A stretch of 64,000 bases of DNA, from NCBI RefSeq assembly GCF_000723185.1, contig NZ_CBTY010000001.1:1-64000 (forward strand). Direction: 5' to 3'. The translations under genes and the position numbers were made by a program. Below are positions 52,146 to 60,745 of this stretch, in pieces (position 1 is the stretch's first letter; the number at the start of each line of letters is the position of its first letter). The notes under the pieces were generated by a model. The model ran no database searches and had not been told where the DNA came from. It worked only from the letters and a program-made list of their open reading frames with translations. The DNA is from Candidatus Nitrosotenuis uzonensis. GTDB taxonomy: Archaea > Thermoproteota > Nitrososphaeria > Nitrososphaerales > Nitrosopumilaceae.

Positions 52146-52721
52146 ATGTCATTGGAGATAATGGACAGGTTCATGCTACACCTGAAGAACACCGGATTTG
52201 CGCCTTCTGATACAACCAAACTCCTCGCCGATGCAAGAAGTCTTGCTGCAGGATTTGATGCCACAATACGTGATTGCCGTGTCGCAACAAAATACGTCGA
52301 ATTTGACGTATCAATAGACAAATCGCATATGAACAGCCTTGTCGAGAAGCTAAAACCCATTGCAGATATTGATCATGCAAGGCAGGTGATAGAAGAGCAC
52401 CTTGAAAAGAACGAGGCAGTCAAGCTCGGGGTCTTTTACTTTAACGAGGAGAGATTCTGGGAGGCACACGAAGTACTTGAAGGAGTCTGGAAAAAATGCT
52501 TTGAAGGCGAAAGGGATCTGGTGCAGGGAATCATACTTGTTGCAGCAGCCTTTGTACATTATCAAAAAGATGAGACATCAATATGCCTCTCTGTGCTTGG
52601 TAGAGCACTTGATAAACTCGCAAACGCGACAGGAACCTATCATAATATCAATATAGATCTGTTGCGGAACAACATCAAATCAATTATTAGTTCTGGGAAT
52701 ATCTCGCTTTTCTCTATTTGA
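52146..52721 (+). CDS. DUF309 family protein
   Basis: 191 residues. C-terminal ~90 residues are the helical DUF309 domain (FNEERFWEAHEVLEGVWKKCF; LVQGIILVAAAFVHYQKDE), usually a small soluble family of unknown function. N-terminal ~95 residues (AGFDATIRDCRVATKYVEFDVSID) are an extra domain not in the short DUF309 proteins. Overlaps apgM tail to tail by 8 nt. Confidence 0.83.
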   Translation: MSLEIMDRFMLHLKNTGFAPSDTTKLLADARSLAAGFDATIRDCRVATKYVEFDVSIDKSHMNSLVEKLKPIADIDHARQVIEEHLEKNEAVKLGVFYFNEERFWEAHEVLEGVWKKCFEGERDLVQGIILVAAAFVHYQKDETSICLSVLGRALDKLANATGTYHNINIDLLRNNIKSIISSGNISLFSI

Positions 52722-53997
52722 TCATCTGTAGCGCCGTCTTGAGCACTTGGGCCCCTTCCAAAAGTCCAATACTTCCTATTTTTGCATTTTTTTCCGTAAA
52801 CCTCATACTATTGTCTTTTTTGACCATGTCACCTGATACCAAAACCGGAACAGGATCATCACTGTGTCCTTTGTTTATACACGGTGTTGAGTGATCCGCA
52901 GATATGACCACTGCAACCTTGCCAGTATCTATATTCTCAAGCAATGTGCCAAAAAATCTCCTGTCTATTTCTTCAATGTTTTTCATCTTACCTAGTGCAT
53001 CCCCGTCGTGCCCGAATTCATCCGGTCCTTTCAGGTGTACATATATGGCATTCTCTGTCTCCATGGCCTTTGCGGCAACACGCGCTTTTTCTTCATAGTC
53101 AGTCAGTCCACCAGCATTGAACGTCTTCATCTTGAGAATCTCTGCGATTCCTATCTCTACTGGCATGTCTACAATACATGAAAATCTAAGCGAGTACAGC
53201 TCGTTTATGGGAACTGTCTTTGGGTAATGGTTTCCGGCGTCACGCAAAAGAATGCTGTTGAGAAGCTTTTTGCCCTGCTCCCTTCGTTTCTTGTTTGTGG
53301 GACTATCACATAGTATTCTGAGCGATTGCTCGGTGAACTCGTTAACCAGTTTAGCTGTCAACGACGCATTAGGTATGTCTTTGAGCGGCAGGCATCTCTC
53401 AATCTTCAAATAATCCCCTACTGCCTTTGCAATTCCCATTCCGTCCACCCTGGAATATGCCGGATCAGTGTTTGTAATTTCTGCAGAAAGTTGCTTTCCA
53501 TCACACCGTATTCTCACTACTACTCTATGGCCTATTGTGGGCGCAACGACCACTGAAGCGCCTGGAACTGAGAATTTGATCTTTTCCTCAATCTCATTTG
53601 AAACTGCTACAGCGTCCTCTCTCTCTATCTTTCTGCCCGCCCTTCTATCTATTATGATTCCATCATCATCGAGCGTGGCAAAGTTTCCTCTAAGCGCCAA
53701 GTCCCCATCTCTAAAATCTATGCCCGTGCCAACGGCTTCAATTACTCCCCTTCCAGCATACTCGGAATGCTGAAACTTGTAACCTAACATGTTAAAGACT
53801 GCAATATCTGATTCCGGAGCAATACCCTTTCCTACGGAGATTACCTCGCCCATGGCACCATTTCTTGCAAGTCTGTCAAGATTTGGTGTACTTGCATGAT
53901 CTAGTGGTGTTGTGCCCTTCAGATCTGGATGCGGAAGATCCCCGACACCATCAAGCAAAACATAAACCATCTTTACACTAGAATTTGCATCCATCAT
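52714..53997 (-). CDS. apgM: Archaeal 2,3-bisphosphoglycerate-independent phosphoglycerate mutase
   Basis: About 427 residues from ATG 53997. Converts 2- and 3-phosphoglycerate. Motifs: VYVLLDGVGDLPHPDLKG, TPLDHASTPNLDRLARNG, metal ligands DRRFF...ISADHSTPCINKGHSDDPVPV. An in-frame stretch upstream to 54120 overlaps the divergent gene and has no family similarity, so it is excluded; an AGTGAG sequence lies before 53997. Convergent with DUF309. Confidence 0.94.
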   Translation of the reverse strand: MMDANSSVKMVYVLLDGVGDLPHPDLKGTTPLDHASTPNLDRLARNGAMGEVISVGKGIAPESDIAVFNMLGYKFQHSEYAGRGVIEAVGTGIDFRDGDLALRGNFATLDDDGIIIDRRAGRKIEREDAVAVSNEIEEKIKFSVPGASVVVAPTIGHRVVVRIRCDGKQLSAEITNTDPAYSRVDGMGIAKAVGDYLKIERCLPLKDIPNASLTAKLVNEFTEQSLRILCDSPTNKKRREQGKKLLNSILLRDAGNHYPKTVPINELYSLRFSCIVDMPVEIGIAEILKMKTFNAGGLTDYEEKARVAAKAMETENAIYVHLKGPDEFGHDGDALGKMKNIEEIDRRFFGTLLENIDTGKVAVVISADHSTPCINKGHSDDPVPVLVSGDMVKKDNSMRFTEKNAKIGSIGLLEGAQVLKTALQMIK

Positions 53998-54030
53998 AAA
54001 CTCACTTGATTTTTGCATATGCAAGATCAC

Positions 54031-54036
54031 TTTAAA
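54031..54036. promoter_or_regulatory. Palindromic TATA box shared by apgM and galT-like
   Basis: TTTAAA inside ACTTTAAACTTT, a near-palindrome, is 25 nt before the ATG at 54059 (plus) and 36 nt before ATG 53997 (minus). One box may serve both divergent promoters. Confidence 0.35.
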
Positions 54037-54058
54037 CTTTCCAGAAAATTCACAATAC

Positions 54059-55126
54059 ATGCGATCATTCAAAAAAGGTTTTATCATGCACGTAATCATA
54101 GTAACGAGTATGGGGAGCATGAGAAAAGACTACATCTCTGAAAGGTTTGTGATAGTGTCCCCGAACGAGGCGCCCTCTGAAGAGACAAAAAAATGCTCAT
54201 TTTGTCCTGGAAACGAATCGATGACAAATCCCTCACTTTTATCACTTGTCGCAAAGGACGGCATGCTGCAAAGACTACAGGACAGCGAGGACAACTATGT
54301 CGAGGATTGGACGGTACGAGTCTTTGAATCAAAGTTCCCCGCAGTATCAACTTCGGCGGAAAACTCGTATTCTGAGAGGCCGCTGTACTCTGAGCCGGCA
54401 TACGGATACCATTATGTAGTAGTAGCATCAGAAAAGCACAAAGAGTCGCTTTCCACAATACCTGTGGAGCAGTGGTCCAACATCCTGGTAGTAATACAGG
54501 ACAGGCTCAGATGGCTCTACACGCAGCGCGGCGTAACTTATGTATCAATTTATGTGAACCACGGCAAGGAGGCTGGCAGCACCACGTCGCATCCGCACAT
54601 CAACATGGTGACATTTTCCACTATTCCGCCTCTCATTGAGGCTGAGGCAGAATCATCGCACAGAATTCTCAACGAAAAGGGTACATGCCCTCTATGCCAA
54701 ACTGTCAATGCCGAGACTGGAGGTCCAAGACAGATACTGCAGACAGAAGGGTTCTTGGCGTTCTGCCCATGGGCGCCGTCGCACCCCTACGAGTTCTGGA
54801 TATGCCCAAAAAAACACACAACAAGCTTCTCAAAGATCACTCAGAAGGAAATAAACGATCTCTCACTCATACTGCGCGCAACGCTTGGAGGCCTGACAAC
54901 GTCGCTCAAGAACGTTTCATACAATCTTGTATTCCATCTCTCACCTGAAAAGAAAAACTCACGGCAGATTCACTGGCACATAGAGGTGTATCCACTGACC
55001 TCCGCCTGGTCCGGACTTGAGAGAGGATATGGTGTATTCCTCAATTCCATTGCACCCGAAAAGGCAGCAGAGCAGCTCGGAGCCGCATGCAGAAAAGAGC
55101 TTGCAGGACTTGTCGGCATAGTCTAG
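54059..55126 (+). CDS. Galactose-1-phosphate uridylyltransferase-like nucleotidyltransferase
   Basis: 355 residues; HIT superfamily GalT branch. Zinc cysteines CSFCPGNES and CPLCQTV; catalytic histidine triad-like STTSHPHINMV; C-terminal half QIHWHIEVYPLTSAWSGLERGYG. Family N-terminus (MRKDYISERFVIVSPNE) begins 20 residues after the first ATG; 54059 is kept because the TATA spacing fits, but ATG 54110 or 54119 is possible. Archaeal members may transfer nucleotidyl groups to other sugar phosphates. Confidence 0.87.
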   Translation: MRSFKKGFIMHVIIVTSMGSMRKDYISERFVIVSPNEAPSEETKKCSFCPGNESMTNPSLLSLVAKDGMLQRLQDSEDNYVEDWTVRVFESKFPAVSTSAENSYSERPLYSEPAYGYHYVVVASEKHKESLSTIPVEQWSNILVVIQDRLRWLYTQRGVTYVSIYVNHGKEAGSTTSHPHINMVTFSTIPPLIEAEAESSHRILNEKGTCPLCQTVNAETGGPRQILQTEGFLAFCPWAPSHPYEFWICPKKHTTSFSKITQKEINDLSLILRATLGGLTTSLKNVSYNLVFHLSPEKKNSRQIHWHIEVYPLTSAWSGLERGYGVFLNSIAPEKAAEQLGAACRKELAGLVGIV

Positions 55127-55166
55127 CCGCACACCGTTTATTTATCTACAAATCACTCCATGATAC

Positions 55167-55586
55167 ATGGCAGTAGAAAAATACCTTGCAGTGGCAAGCC
55201 TTGGATTATTCATAATGTTCGGTGGAGAAATTAACACACTTTACAATTATCTCATCAATCCAAAATACGAGGTAGAGCCTGAACCGCAAATACTAATGTA
55301 CATCTCAATTGGGGCCGCACCTGCAATGAGCGTTGCTGGCACTGCATTCTTTCTCTCAAAGAGGTATGGCTCCAGACCTGTTGGCTCGCTGATAATAGCT
55401 GGAGGCGTAGCACTATTTGCAGGCATGTATCATGCTAATACGCTTGTGCCTCAAATAGACAAAAACTATGTTGTGTTTGCAGTGGAGATAATTCCACCAC
55501 TGTTCATGGCAGTTTCGTTTGCCGTGATGGGAGTTGGCGCTTGGCTACTGAAGACAAGACCTCGGCCTGTCAAAGAATATTTCTAG
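55167..55586 (+). CDS. Four-helix membrane protein
   Basis: 139 residues with membrane helices about 5-25, 42-60, 71-90 and 105-128. Short conserved-looking loop SKRYGSRPVGS. No domain recognised. The stop shares CTAG with the convergent GNAT gene (4 nt overlap). Confidence 0.72.
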   Translation: MAVEKYLAVASLGLFIMFGGEINTLYNYLINPKYEVEPEPQILMYISIGAAPAMSVAGTAFFLSKRYGSRPVGSLIIAGGVALFAGMYHANTLVPQIDKNYVVFAVEIIPPLFMAVSFAVMGVGAWLLKTRPRPVKEYF

Positions 55587-56032
55587 TGATCAAAGCGCAT
55601 TCCATACGAATGGGCCTTAAAACCAATCTTCTCGTAAAACGGTTTTACCTTCCTGTCGCAATCAAGAATGGTCTTGTAGCATCCCTTGGACTTTGCGTAC
55701 ATGAGGGCTGATCTGATAATCTTCTCGCCTATTCCAAGGCCCTGCATCTGCTTTGCCACCACGACATCCTCAATATGCCCTACCTTGCCACCATTATGAA
55801 TGAACTTTTGCTCTATTATCAGCGTGGTCGAGCCGACAATCATGCCGTCCTTTTCGGCAACGAAAATCACATGATCTGGGTTTGATGCTATCTTTTTTAA
55901 AATCGCATCCGCACGCCCCCTGCTAATATTGCTTGCAGTACGAAGGCTGTCAAGTGACTCTAGGAACCCCTTCTGCAGGTCAGAGCGTCTTATTTTTCGT
56001 ATAACTAATTTAGATCTTGCCAAGTTTTTCAC
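55583..56032 (-). CDS. GNAT-family N-acetyltransferase
   Basis: 149 residues from a GTG that overlaps the end of the upstream nucleotidyltransferase by 23 nt. Acetyl-CoA-binding motif A VVAKQMQGLGIGEKIIRSAL is clear; IEDVVVA strand before and CYKTILDCDRKVKPFYEKIGF after it. Resembles glucosamine-6-phosphate N-acetyltransferases (GNA1-like), which suits its operon partner, an NDP-sugar enzyme; activity is inferred. Confidence 0.88.
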   Translation of the reverse strand: MKNLARSKLVIRKIRRSDLQKGFLESLDSLRTASNISRGRADAILKKIASNPDHVIFVAEKDGMIVGSTTLIIEQKFIHNGGKVGHIEDVVVAKQMQGLGIGEKIIRSALMYAKSKGCYKTILDCDRKVKPFYEKIGFKAHSYGMRFDH

Positions 56033-56711
56033 GGAACTGCTCGTATGCCTTCTTGTACGATGCCTTGTCTCCTATGTCGATAAACCCATTCTTTGCAATA
56101 AAACTGCCTACAATTTTCTTTCTTGCAAGTGCCTTCTTTATTACATCATCCATGCCAAACGGCCTGCTCTGCGGTATGAGTGAGAATACGCCGGGTTCCA
56201 TAACATAGCATCCTATGTTTATGTTGGCAGTTATCTCTGGTTTTTCGTTCCATGCAGTGACTCTGCCGTTCTTTGCAGTCTCTATGACTCCATACTTTAT
56301 GTTGGTTTTGTATTTGTGGAGACTCATCGTTATGAATGCATTTTTCGATTTATGCTGATTTATCATCTGCCTTAGGTTAAAGTTGAAAATGGAATCACCG
56401 TACACGCAAACAAAAGTGTCGTTGATAAACGGTTCAGCCGTCTTTAGCTGGCCTGCTGTAGCAAGAGGCCTGTCTGCGACGGCATATTCTATCTTGACTC
56501 CAAACCTCCCACCGTCCTCAAAATAGTCCTCGATGGTCTTTCTTAGGTAGCTCACGCAAAGCACCATGTCTGTTATCTTGTTACGCCTTATCCAGGAAAT
56601 CAGGTGCTCAAGGAGCGGCTTTTCTCCAAGTGGCAGCATGGGCTTTGGAAGGAACGTAGTGTACGGCTGCAGCCTAGTGCCAAGGCCTCCTGCTAAAATT
56701 ACTGCCTTCAC
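56010..56711 (-). CDS. Sugar-phosphate nucleotidyltransferase
   Basis: 233 residues, single nucleotidyl transferase domain. N-terminal AVILAGGLGTRLQPYTTFLPKPMLPLG is the pyrophosphorylase signature, CVYGDSIFNFN carries the metal Asp, and WNEKPEITANINIGCYVMEPG the sugar loop. Makes an NDP-sugar from a hexose-1-phosphate; base and sugar not decidable. No left-handed beta-helix part, so not GlmU. Tied to the GNAT gene by overlap. Confidence 0.92.
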   Translation of the reverse strand: MKAVILAGGLGTRLQPYTTFLPKPMLPLGEKPLLEHLISWIRRNKITDMVLCVSYLRKTIEDYFEDGGRFGVKIEYAVADRPLATAGQLKTAEPFINDTFVCVYGDSIFNFNLRQMINQHKSKNAFITMSLHKYKTNIKYGVIETAKNGRVTAWNEKPEITANINIGCYVMEPGVFSLIPQSRPFGMDDVIKKALARKKIVGSFIAKNGFIDIGDKASYKKAYEQFREKLGKI

Positions 56712-56759
56712 AGCACTTATGATGCTGCTGGGTATTTATGTTAAATTACAAAATTATGC

Positions 56760-58061
56760 TCACTTGGAATCTAGAACTTTGAGCTTGGCAAGCACATTAC
56801 TAGGACTGGTTCCAAACACTATGATCATGGGCTCCTTTCCCACATCGCCTGTATGATACACGGCATCAGGGGCAGTATCAAGATTCCTGATTGCGTTTTT
56901 AATCCCCCACAGTATGGTGTGGTTCTCAGCTTTCTTTGTTCTTGCCGGCTCTTTTTTCCTATCATATCTTGCAACCTTGTATCCTGCACCAACAAATCTA
57001 TCCACCGTCTTTGCATCATATTTTATATTGAGAGCCGCCCTTACATGCGGGAATTTTTCTTGCATTGCCATCACGGCGGACGCAACATGCCTTGAGCCAC
57101 CATATTCTAACCTGCCTGCCAGTGTTACACTATATCCTGTCCTCACTATCCTGCCTGCAACTCCTATGATGTCGTCAACTGAAGACGCGCCTATCTTTGC
57201 ATAAACAAAATTTGTCTGAACTTCTGGTATGAGTCGCCACGCGTCAGGGATACTCTGGAATCTCCTTATCGCGCCGGCAAGCCTGTGCATCATAACATCA
57301 TCTGGCAGAGCTATCCTGACGCCTCTGCCGATGGCCTTGGCTGAGCGGATTGCCCCAATGGTAAATGACTTGGCTTGTCTTGCCGCAGTAAAAAGATCCT
57401 TCTTGTTTCCAAGCCAATACGCAAGCGCAAACGAAAAATTGCATCCGCTTCCATGGGTCTGCCAGTCTATCTTGCGGCCCGTAACTATGGCCTCCATCCC
57501 ATCTTGGTATACGTAATCAATTATCTTGTTTTTCTCAAACTCGCATCCTGTTATTATCACACTTTTGGCTCCCATTTCCGTGATCTTTTTTGCTGTGTCT
57601 TTTGCGCTCTTCAGATCTGTTATTCTTGTGCCTGCTAGCACCTCGGCCTCCGCCACGTTTGGCGTAATCGCGGTCGCAAGCGGAACAAGATATTTTCTGT
57701 AGGCAGCTAGGGCGGATTTTTTAAGAAGTACACCTCCAGTAGTTGACCTGATCACAGGATCTATTACTATTGGAGATGTCATACCAGTCAGTGCTGAGCG
57801 GATCTGACGTATTGCTCCTGAATCATACACCATGCCTATGCTTACTGCATCAACTGCAAAATCAGAGATAATAGAATCAATTTGCATTCGTAGCGTCCTT
57901 GCCGACACGGGCTGGACATCAAAAAATTTTGCAGAGTTTTGCGAAGTTACCGCCGTGACAACACCAAAGCAATAGGCACCAAGAGCGGCTGCCGCCCTGA
58001 TATCCGATTGTATTCCTGCCCCCGATGACGGATCCGAGCCGCCTATAGCTAAAACATTCAC
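56760..58061 (-). CDS. thiDN: Hydroxymethylpyrimidine kinase fused to thiamine-phosphate synthase ThiN
   Basis: 433 residues, two domains. ThiD kinase (1-~255): AIGGSDPSSGAGIQSDIRAAAALG, ITGCEFEKN and the HGSGCNFSFALAYWL anion-hole region. ThiN (~265-433): PDAWRLIPEVQTNFVYAKIG, AAVMAMQEKFPHVRAALNIKYD. ThiN replaces ThiE in many archaea, joining HMP-PP with thiazole phosphate. Divergent from thiC (111 nt between), giving a thiamine cluster. Confidence 0.95.
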   Translation of the reverse strand: MNVLAIGGSDPSSGAGIQSDIRAAAALGAYCFGVVTAVTSQNSAKFFDVQPVSARTLRMQIDSIISDFAVDAVSIGMVYDSGAIRQIRSALTGMTSPIVIDPVIRSTTGGVLLKKSALAAYRKYLVPLATAITPNVAEAEVLAGTRITDLKSAKDTAKKITEMGAKSVIITGCEFEKNKIIDYVYQDGMEAIVTGRKIDWQTHGSGCNFSFALAYWLGNKKDLFTAARQAKSFTIGAIRSAKAIGRGVRIALPDDVMMHRLAGAIRRFQSIPDAWRLIPEVQTNFVYAKIGASSVDDIIGVAGRIVRTGYSVTLAGRLEYGGSRHVASAVMAMQEKFPHVRAALNIKYDAKTVDRFVGAGYKVARYDRKKEPARTKKAENHTILWGIKNAIRNLDTAPDAVYHTGDVGKEPMIIVFGTSPSNVLAKLKVLDSK

Positions 58062-58141
58062 AATACACCCTTGGCAGCCGTCATGTATAGTTTTTTATCA
58101 CTGCAAGGACAATGCTATTTAACATCTACCCGTTCACTATT

Positions 58142-58149
58142 GTTTAAAT
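58142..58149 (+). promoter_or_regulatory. TATA box of thiC
   Basis: GTTTAAAT centred 26-27 nt before ATG 58172. The mRNA would be leaderless, leaving no room for a TPP riboswitch. Confidence 0.6.
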
Positions 58150-58171
58150 CTGGTAATCCCATACTGATACC

Positions 58172-59512
58172 ATGGGAACACAGCTTGCCGCCGCAAGACG
58201 GGGAGTGATCACAGATGAGATGAAGCAGGTGGCACGCGATGAGGATGTCACCACAGAATGGCTCCGCTCGCGCATTGCGACAGGCTCAATTATAATCCCG
58301 GCAAACAATACACGAAAACAAAAAGTCCACCGGGTGGGGATAGGCAAGGGACTCAAGACCAAAGTCAACGTCAACATAGGCACATCCACTCTCAAAGTTG
58401 ATCTTGATGAGGAGATACAAAAAGCCAAAGTCGCAGTAAAGCACCACTCTGATACAATAATGGACCTCTCAGATGGCGGCGATGTGCGAAAAATAAGACA
58501 GGCACTTCTTGAGGCAGCGCCGATCACGTTCGGAACCGTTCCGATCTACGAAGCATACAACAACGCTATCGAAAAGCACAAGAACCCCATGGAGCTGACC
58601 GAGGATGACTTTCTTAACGCCTTTGAGAACAACGCCAAAGACGGCGTGGACTATACCACAATACACTCTGGGATATCCAAAGAGATTGCCAAGAGGATAT
58701 TGAAGGTGCAAAGGTACGGTGGCGTAGTAAGCAAGGGCGGTACCATCACTGCAGCGTGGATGCTAAAATACGACAAGGAAAACCCGTACATTACTCATTA
58801 TGATTATCTTATGGAGATTGCAAAAAAATATGACGTTACGTTCAGCCTCGGTGATGCACTAAGGCCCGGCTCAATACTTGACTCGCACGATGAGCTCCAG
58901 GTACAGGAGATGATAAACATCTCGCGGCTCGTCAAGCGTGCACACGAACATGACATACAGGTTATGGTAGAAGGACCAGGACACGTGCCGCTAAACGAGG
59001 TGGCAGCAAACGTCCGTCTCGCAAAATCGCTTATCGGGGACGTGCCATATTATGTCTTGGGCCCGCTGGTCACCGACATAGCATCAGGATATGATCATAT
59101 ATCAAGTGCGATAGGTGCAGCTATTGCTGCAAGTGAGGGGGTAGACCTATTGTGCTATCTTACACCTGCTGAACACCTGGCGCTTCCAAATACGGAGGAG
59201 GTACGCGCCGGCTTGATCGCCTACAGGATTGCTGCACATGCGGGAGATCTTGTCAAGCTTCGCGAAAAGGCCATAATTTGGGATGCCAAGATGACTGAGG
59301 CAAGACGCACACTTGACTGGGAAAGACAGATATCACTTTCAATAGATCCGGAGGAAGCAGCGCGTATCCACAATAGGACGGGCCAACACACCGGCAACAA
59401 CGTTCCATGTACGATGTGCGGCGGTGCATGTGTGTACATAATGCTGCCCCAGCAGCGAAAATACACAAAGGACGAACAAAACCTACAACAAGTTGAACAG
59501 GACGTCAGCTAG
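58172..59512 (+). CDS. thiC: Phosphomethylpyrimidine synthase
   Basis: 446 residues, radical SAM enzyme turning AIR into HMP-P. TIHSGISKEIAKRI, RPGSILDSHDELQVQEM, VEGPGHVPLNEVAANV are typical. The cluster cysteines are in PCTMCGGACVYIM with spacing C-x2-C-x3-C, one less than in the E. coli type C-x2-C-x4-C; this shorter form may be the archaeal one. 3' end overlaps the convergent NUDIX gene by 30 nt. Confidence 0.96.
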   Translation: MGTQLAAARRGVITDEMKQVARDEDVTTEWLRSRIATGSIIIPANNTRKQKVHRVGIGKGLKTKVNVNIGTSTLKVDLDEEIQKAKVAVKHHSDTIMDLSDGGDVRKIRQALLEAAPITFGTVPIYEAYNNAIEKHKNPMELTEDDFLNAFENNAKDGVDYTTIHSGISKEIAKRILKVQRYGGVVSKGGTITAAWMLKYDKENPYITHYDYLMEIAKKYDVTFSLGDALRPGSILDSHDELQVQEMINISRLVKRAHEHDIQVMVEGPGHVPLNEVAANVRLAKSLIGDVPYYVLGPLVTDIASGYDHISSAIGAAIAASEGVDLLCYLTPAEHLALPNTEEVRAGLIAYRIAAHAGDLVKLREKAIIWDAKMTEARRTLDWERQISLSIDPEEAARIHNRTGQHTGNNVPCTMCGGACVYIMLPQQRKYTKDEQNLQQVEQDVS

Positions 59513-59887
59513 GCTGGGCACAGTCTGATATCTGTAAATCTCTTTTGGCTCTATCCACACGTATGAACTGTTCTCCCAGTTCAGCGAGATCCTAGGATTC
59601 TCTATCTCAAAGAGAAACGGAAAGATCACCCATTGGTGGTCCGGATACTGCGGCGATGAGACTGCCATCTCCTTTCCTGCCTTTAACAGCCTGATTGATT
59701 GGCTGTCTATGCCGATTTCCTCGTAAATCTCTATCTTTGCACGAGAAAGCGGATCCTCATTCCCCTCTATTATACCGCTCACTCCTCCCCACAGCCCTTT
59801 CATGCTCTTTACTTTCTCACTTCTCCTAAGAAGCAAAAACTTTTCGTTACTTGTGACAAAAGATGTTACTATTCTTGTAGAACGCAT
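59483..59887 (-). CDS. NUDIX hydrolase
   Basis: 134 residues. NUDIX box GGVSGIIEGNEDPLSRAKIEIYEEIGI carries the REUxEE-type glutamates (KIEIYEEIG) that bind Mg2+; N-terminal SNEKFLLLRRSEKVKSMKGLWG. Removes a nucleoside diphosphate or other nucleotide; substrate unknown. Follows tyrA by 3 nt, last gene of the aromatic amino acid operon, possibly unrelated to it. Confidence 0.9.
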   Translation of the reverse strand: MRSTRIVTSFVTSNEKFLLLRRSEKVKSMKGLWGGVSGIIEGNEDPLSRAKIEIYEEIGIDSQSIRLLKAGKEMAVSSPQYPDHQWVIFPFLFEIENPRISLNWENSSYVWIEPKEIYRYQTVPSLADVLFNLL

Positions 59888-59890
59888 TCG

Positions 59891-60745
59891 CTATTTTTCA
59901 ATAGCATTGATCATGGTGTTAAGCTTTTTGTAAGAATCTTCCAGGTTGGAGTTTTTTGCCAGATTTGACTGAACCGTCTTGATGTAGTTACTTACATCCT
60001 CTGACTTTGCCTCTTGTACATCAGTTAGAAGTCTTCCTACATCCTTCCAAAATTCTTCTGCCGGCCTTCTTATCTCCGGATTTGATATTATTGTCTCTAT
60101 GAGCTCAGGTGATTCTGTCATTATGCTCTCGCAAAGTATCTTTTGCACCTTGAATGTAGTGCCTGACATCCTCTCTGTAAGGCTGACCTTGTCATCCTTT
60201 GCAAGTATGTTTGCAAGTGCCAAGTTGACAAGGTGCGTTAGACCCAAGATGATCGCAATTTTTTTGTCGTGCTCTATTGCATCTATGGTGACAAAGTTTG
60301 CCCCTTCGAAGAGAGACTTGACAAGGGCGAGCTCTTTTTTCGCATCCTTTATCGGCACCGATATTATGTTCTGTCCCTTGATCTTTTTTGCGCCAGGCCC
60401 GAACATGGGATGTATGCACACTGGGTTTATCTTGGTCGGAATCTTCAGCAGAGCGGCTGCCGTCTTTGCCTTCTGTGAAGATATCTCGATGAGGTAGGAG
60501 CCTCGCTTCATCTCCTTTGCAATAAGTCTGATTATCTCAGGCGTCCTTCTTGTCGGTGTGCATAGTAAAACTATGTCAGTGTTTAGTACTGCCCCGACAA
60601 GCGAATCTGCCTTTCTGACCGTCTTGTCTGTGATCGGCGATTCCGAGTCATACCCTATTACGTCATATCCTGTTGATGCAAAATACTTGGCAAACCACTG
60701 GCCCATCTTACCGCCAGCGCCGATAATCGTGATGCTTTTTTTCAT
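59891..60745 (-). CDS. tyrA: Prephenate dehydrogenase family protein
   Basis: 284 residues. NAD(P)-binding IIGAGGKMGQWFAKYFASTGYDVIGYD at the N-terminus, DIVLLCTPTRRTPEII and NPVCIHPMFGPGAKKIKGQ with the catalytic His. Forms 4-hydroxyphenylpyruvate (or, with arogenate, tyrosine). Start overlaps the aminotransferase fusion stop by 4 nt. The C-terminal helical domain is complete; no ACT domain. Confidence 0.93.
   Translation of the reverse strand: MKKSITIIGAGGKMGQWFAKYFASTGYDVIGYDSESPITDKTVRKADSLVGAVLNTDIVLLCTPTRRTPEIIRLIAKEMKRGSYLIEISSQKAKTAAALLKIPTKINPVCIHPMFGPGAKKIKGQNIISVPIKDAKKELALVKSLFEGANFVTIDAIEHDKKIAIILGLTHLVNLALANILAKDDKVSLTERMSGTTFKVQKILCESIMTESPELIETIISNPEIRRPAEEFWKDVGRLLTDVQEAKSEDVSNYIKTVQSNLAKNSNLEDSYKKLNTMINAIEK

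Noticed and set aside
58062-58171. TPP riboswitch upstream of thiC
   Set aside because: No THI-box pattern seen, and the TATA box leaves no 5' leader.
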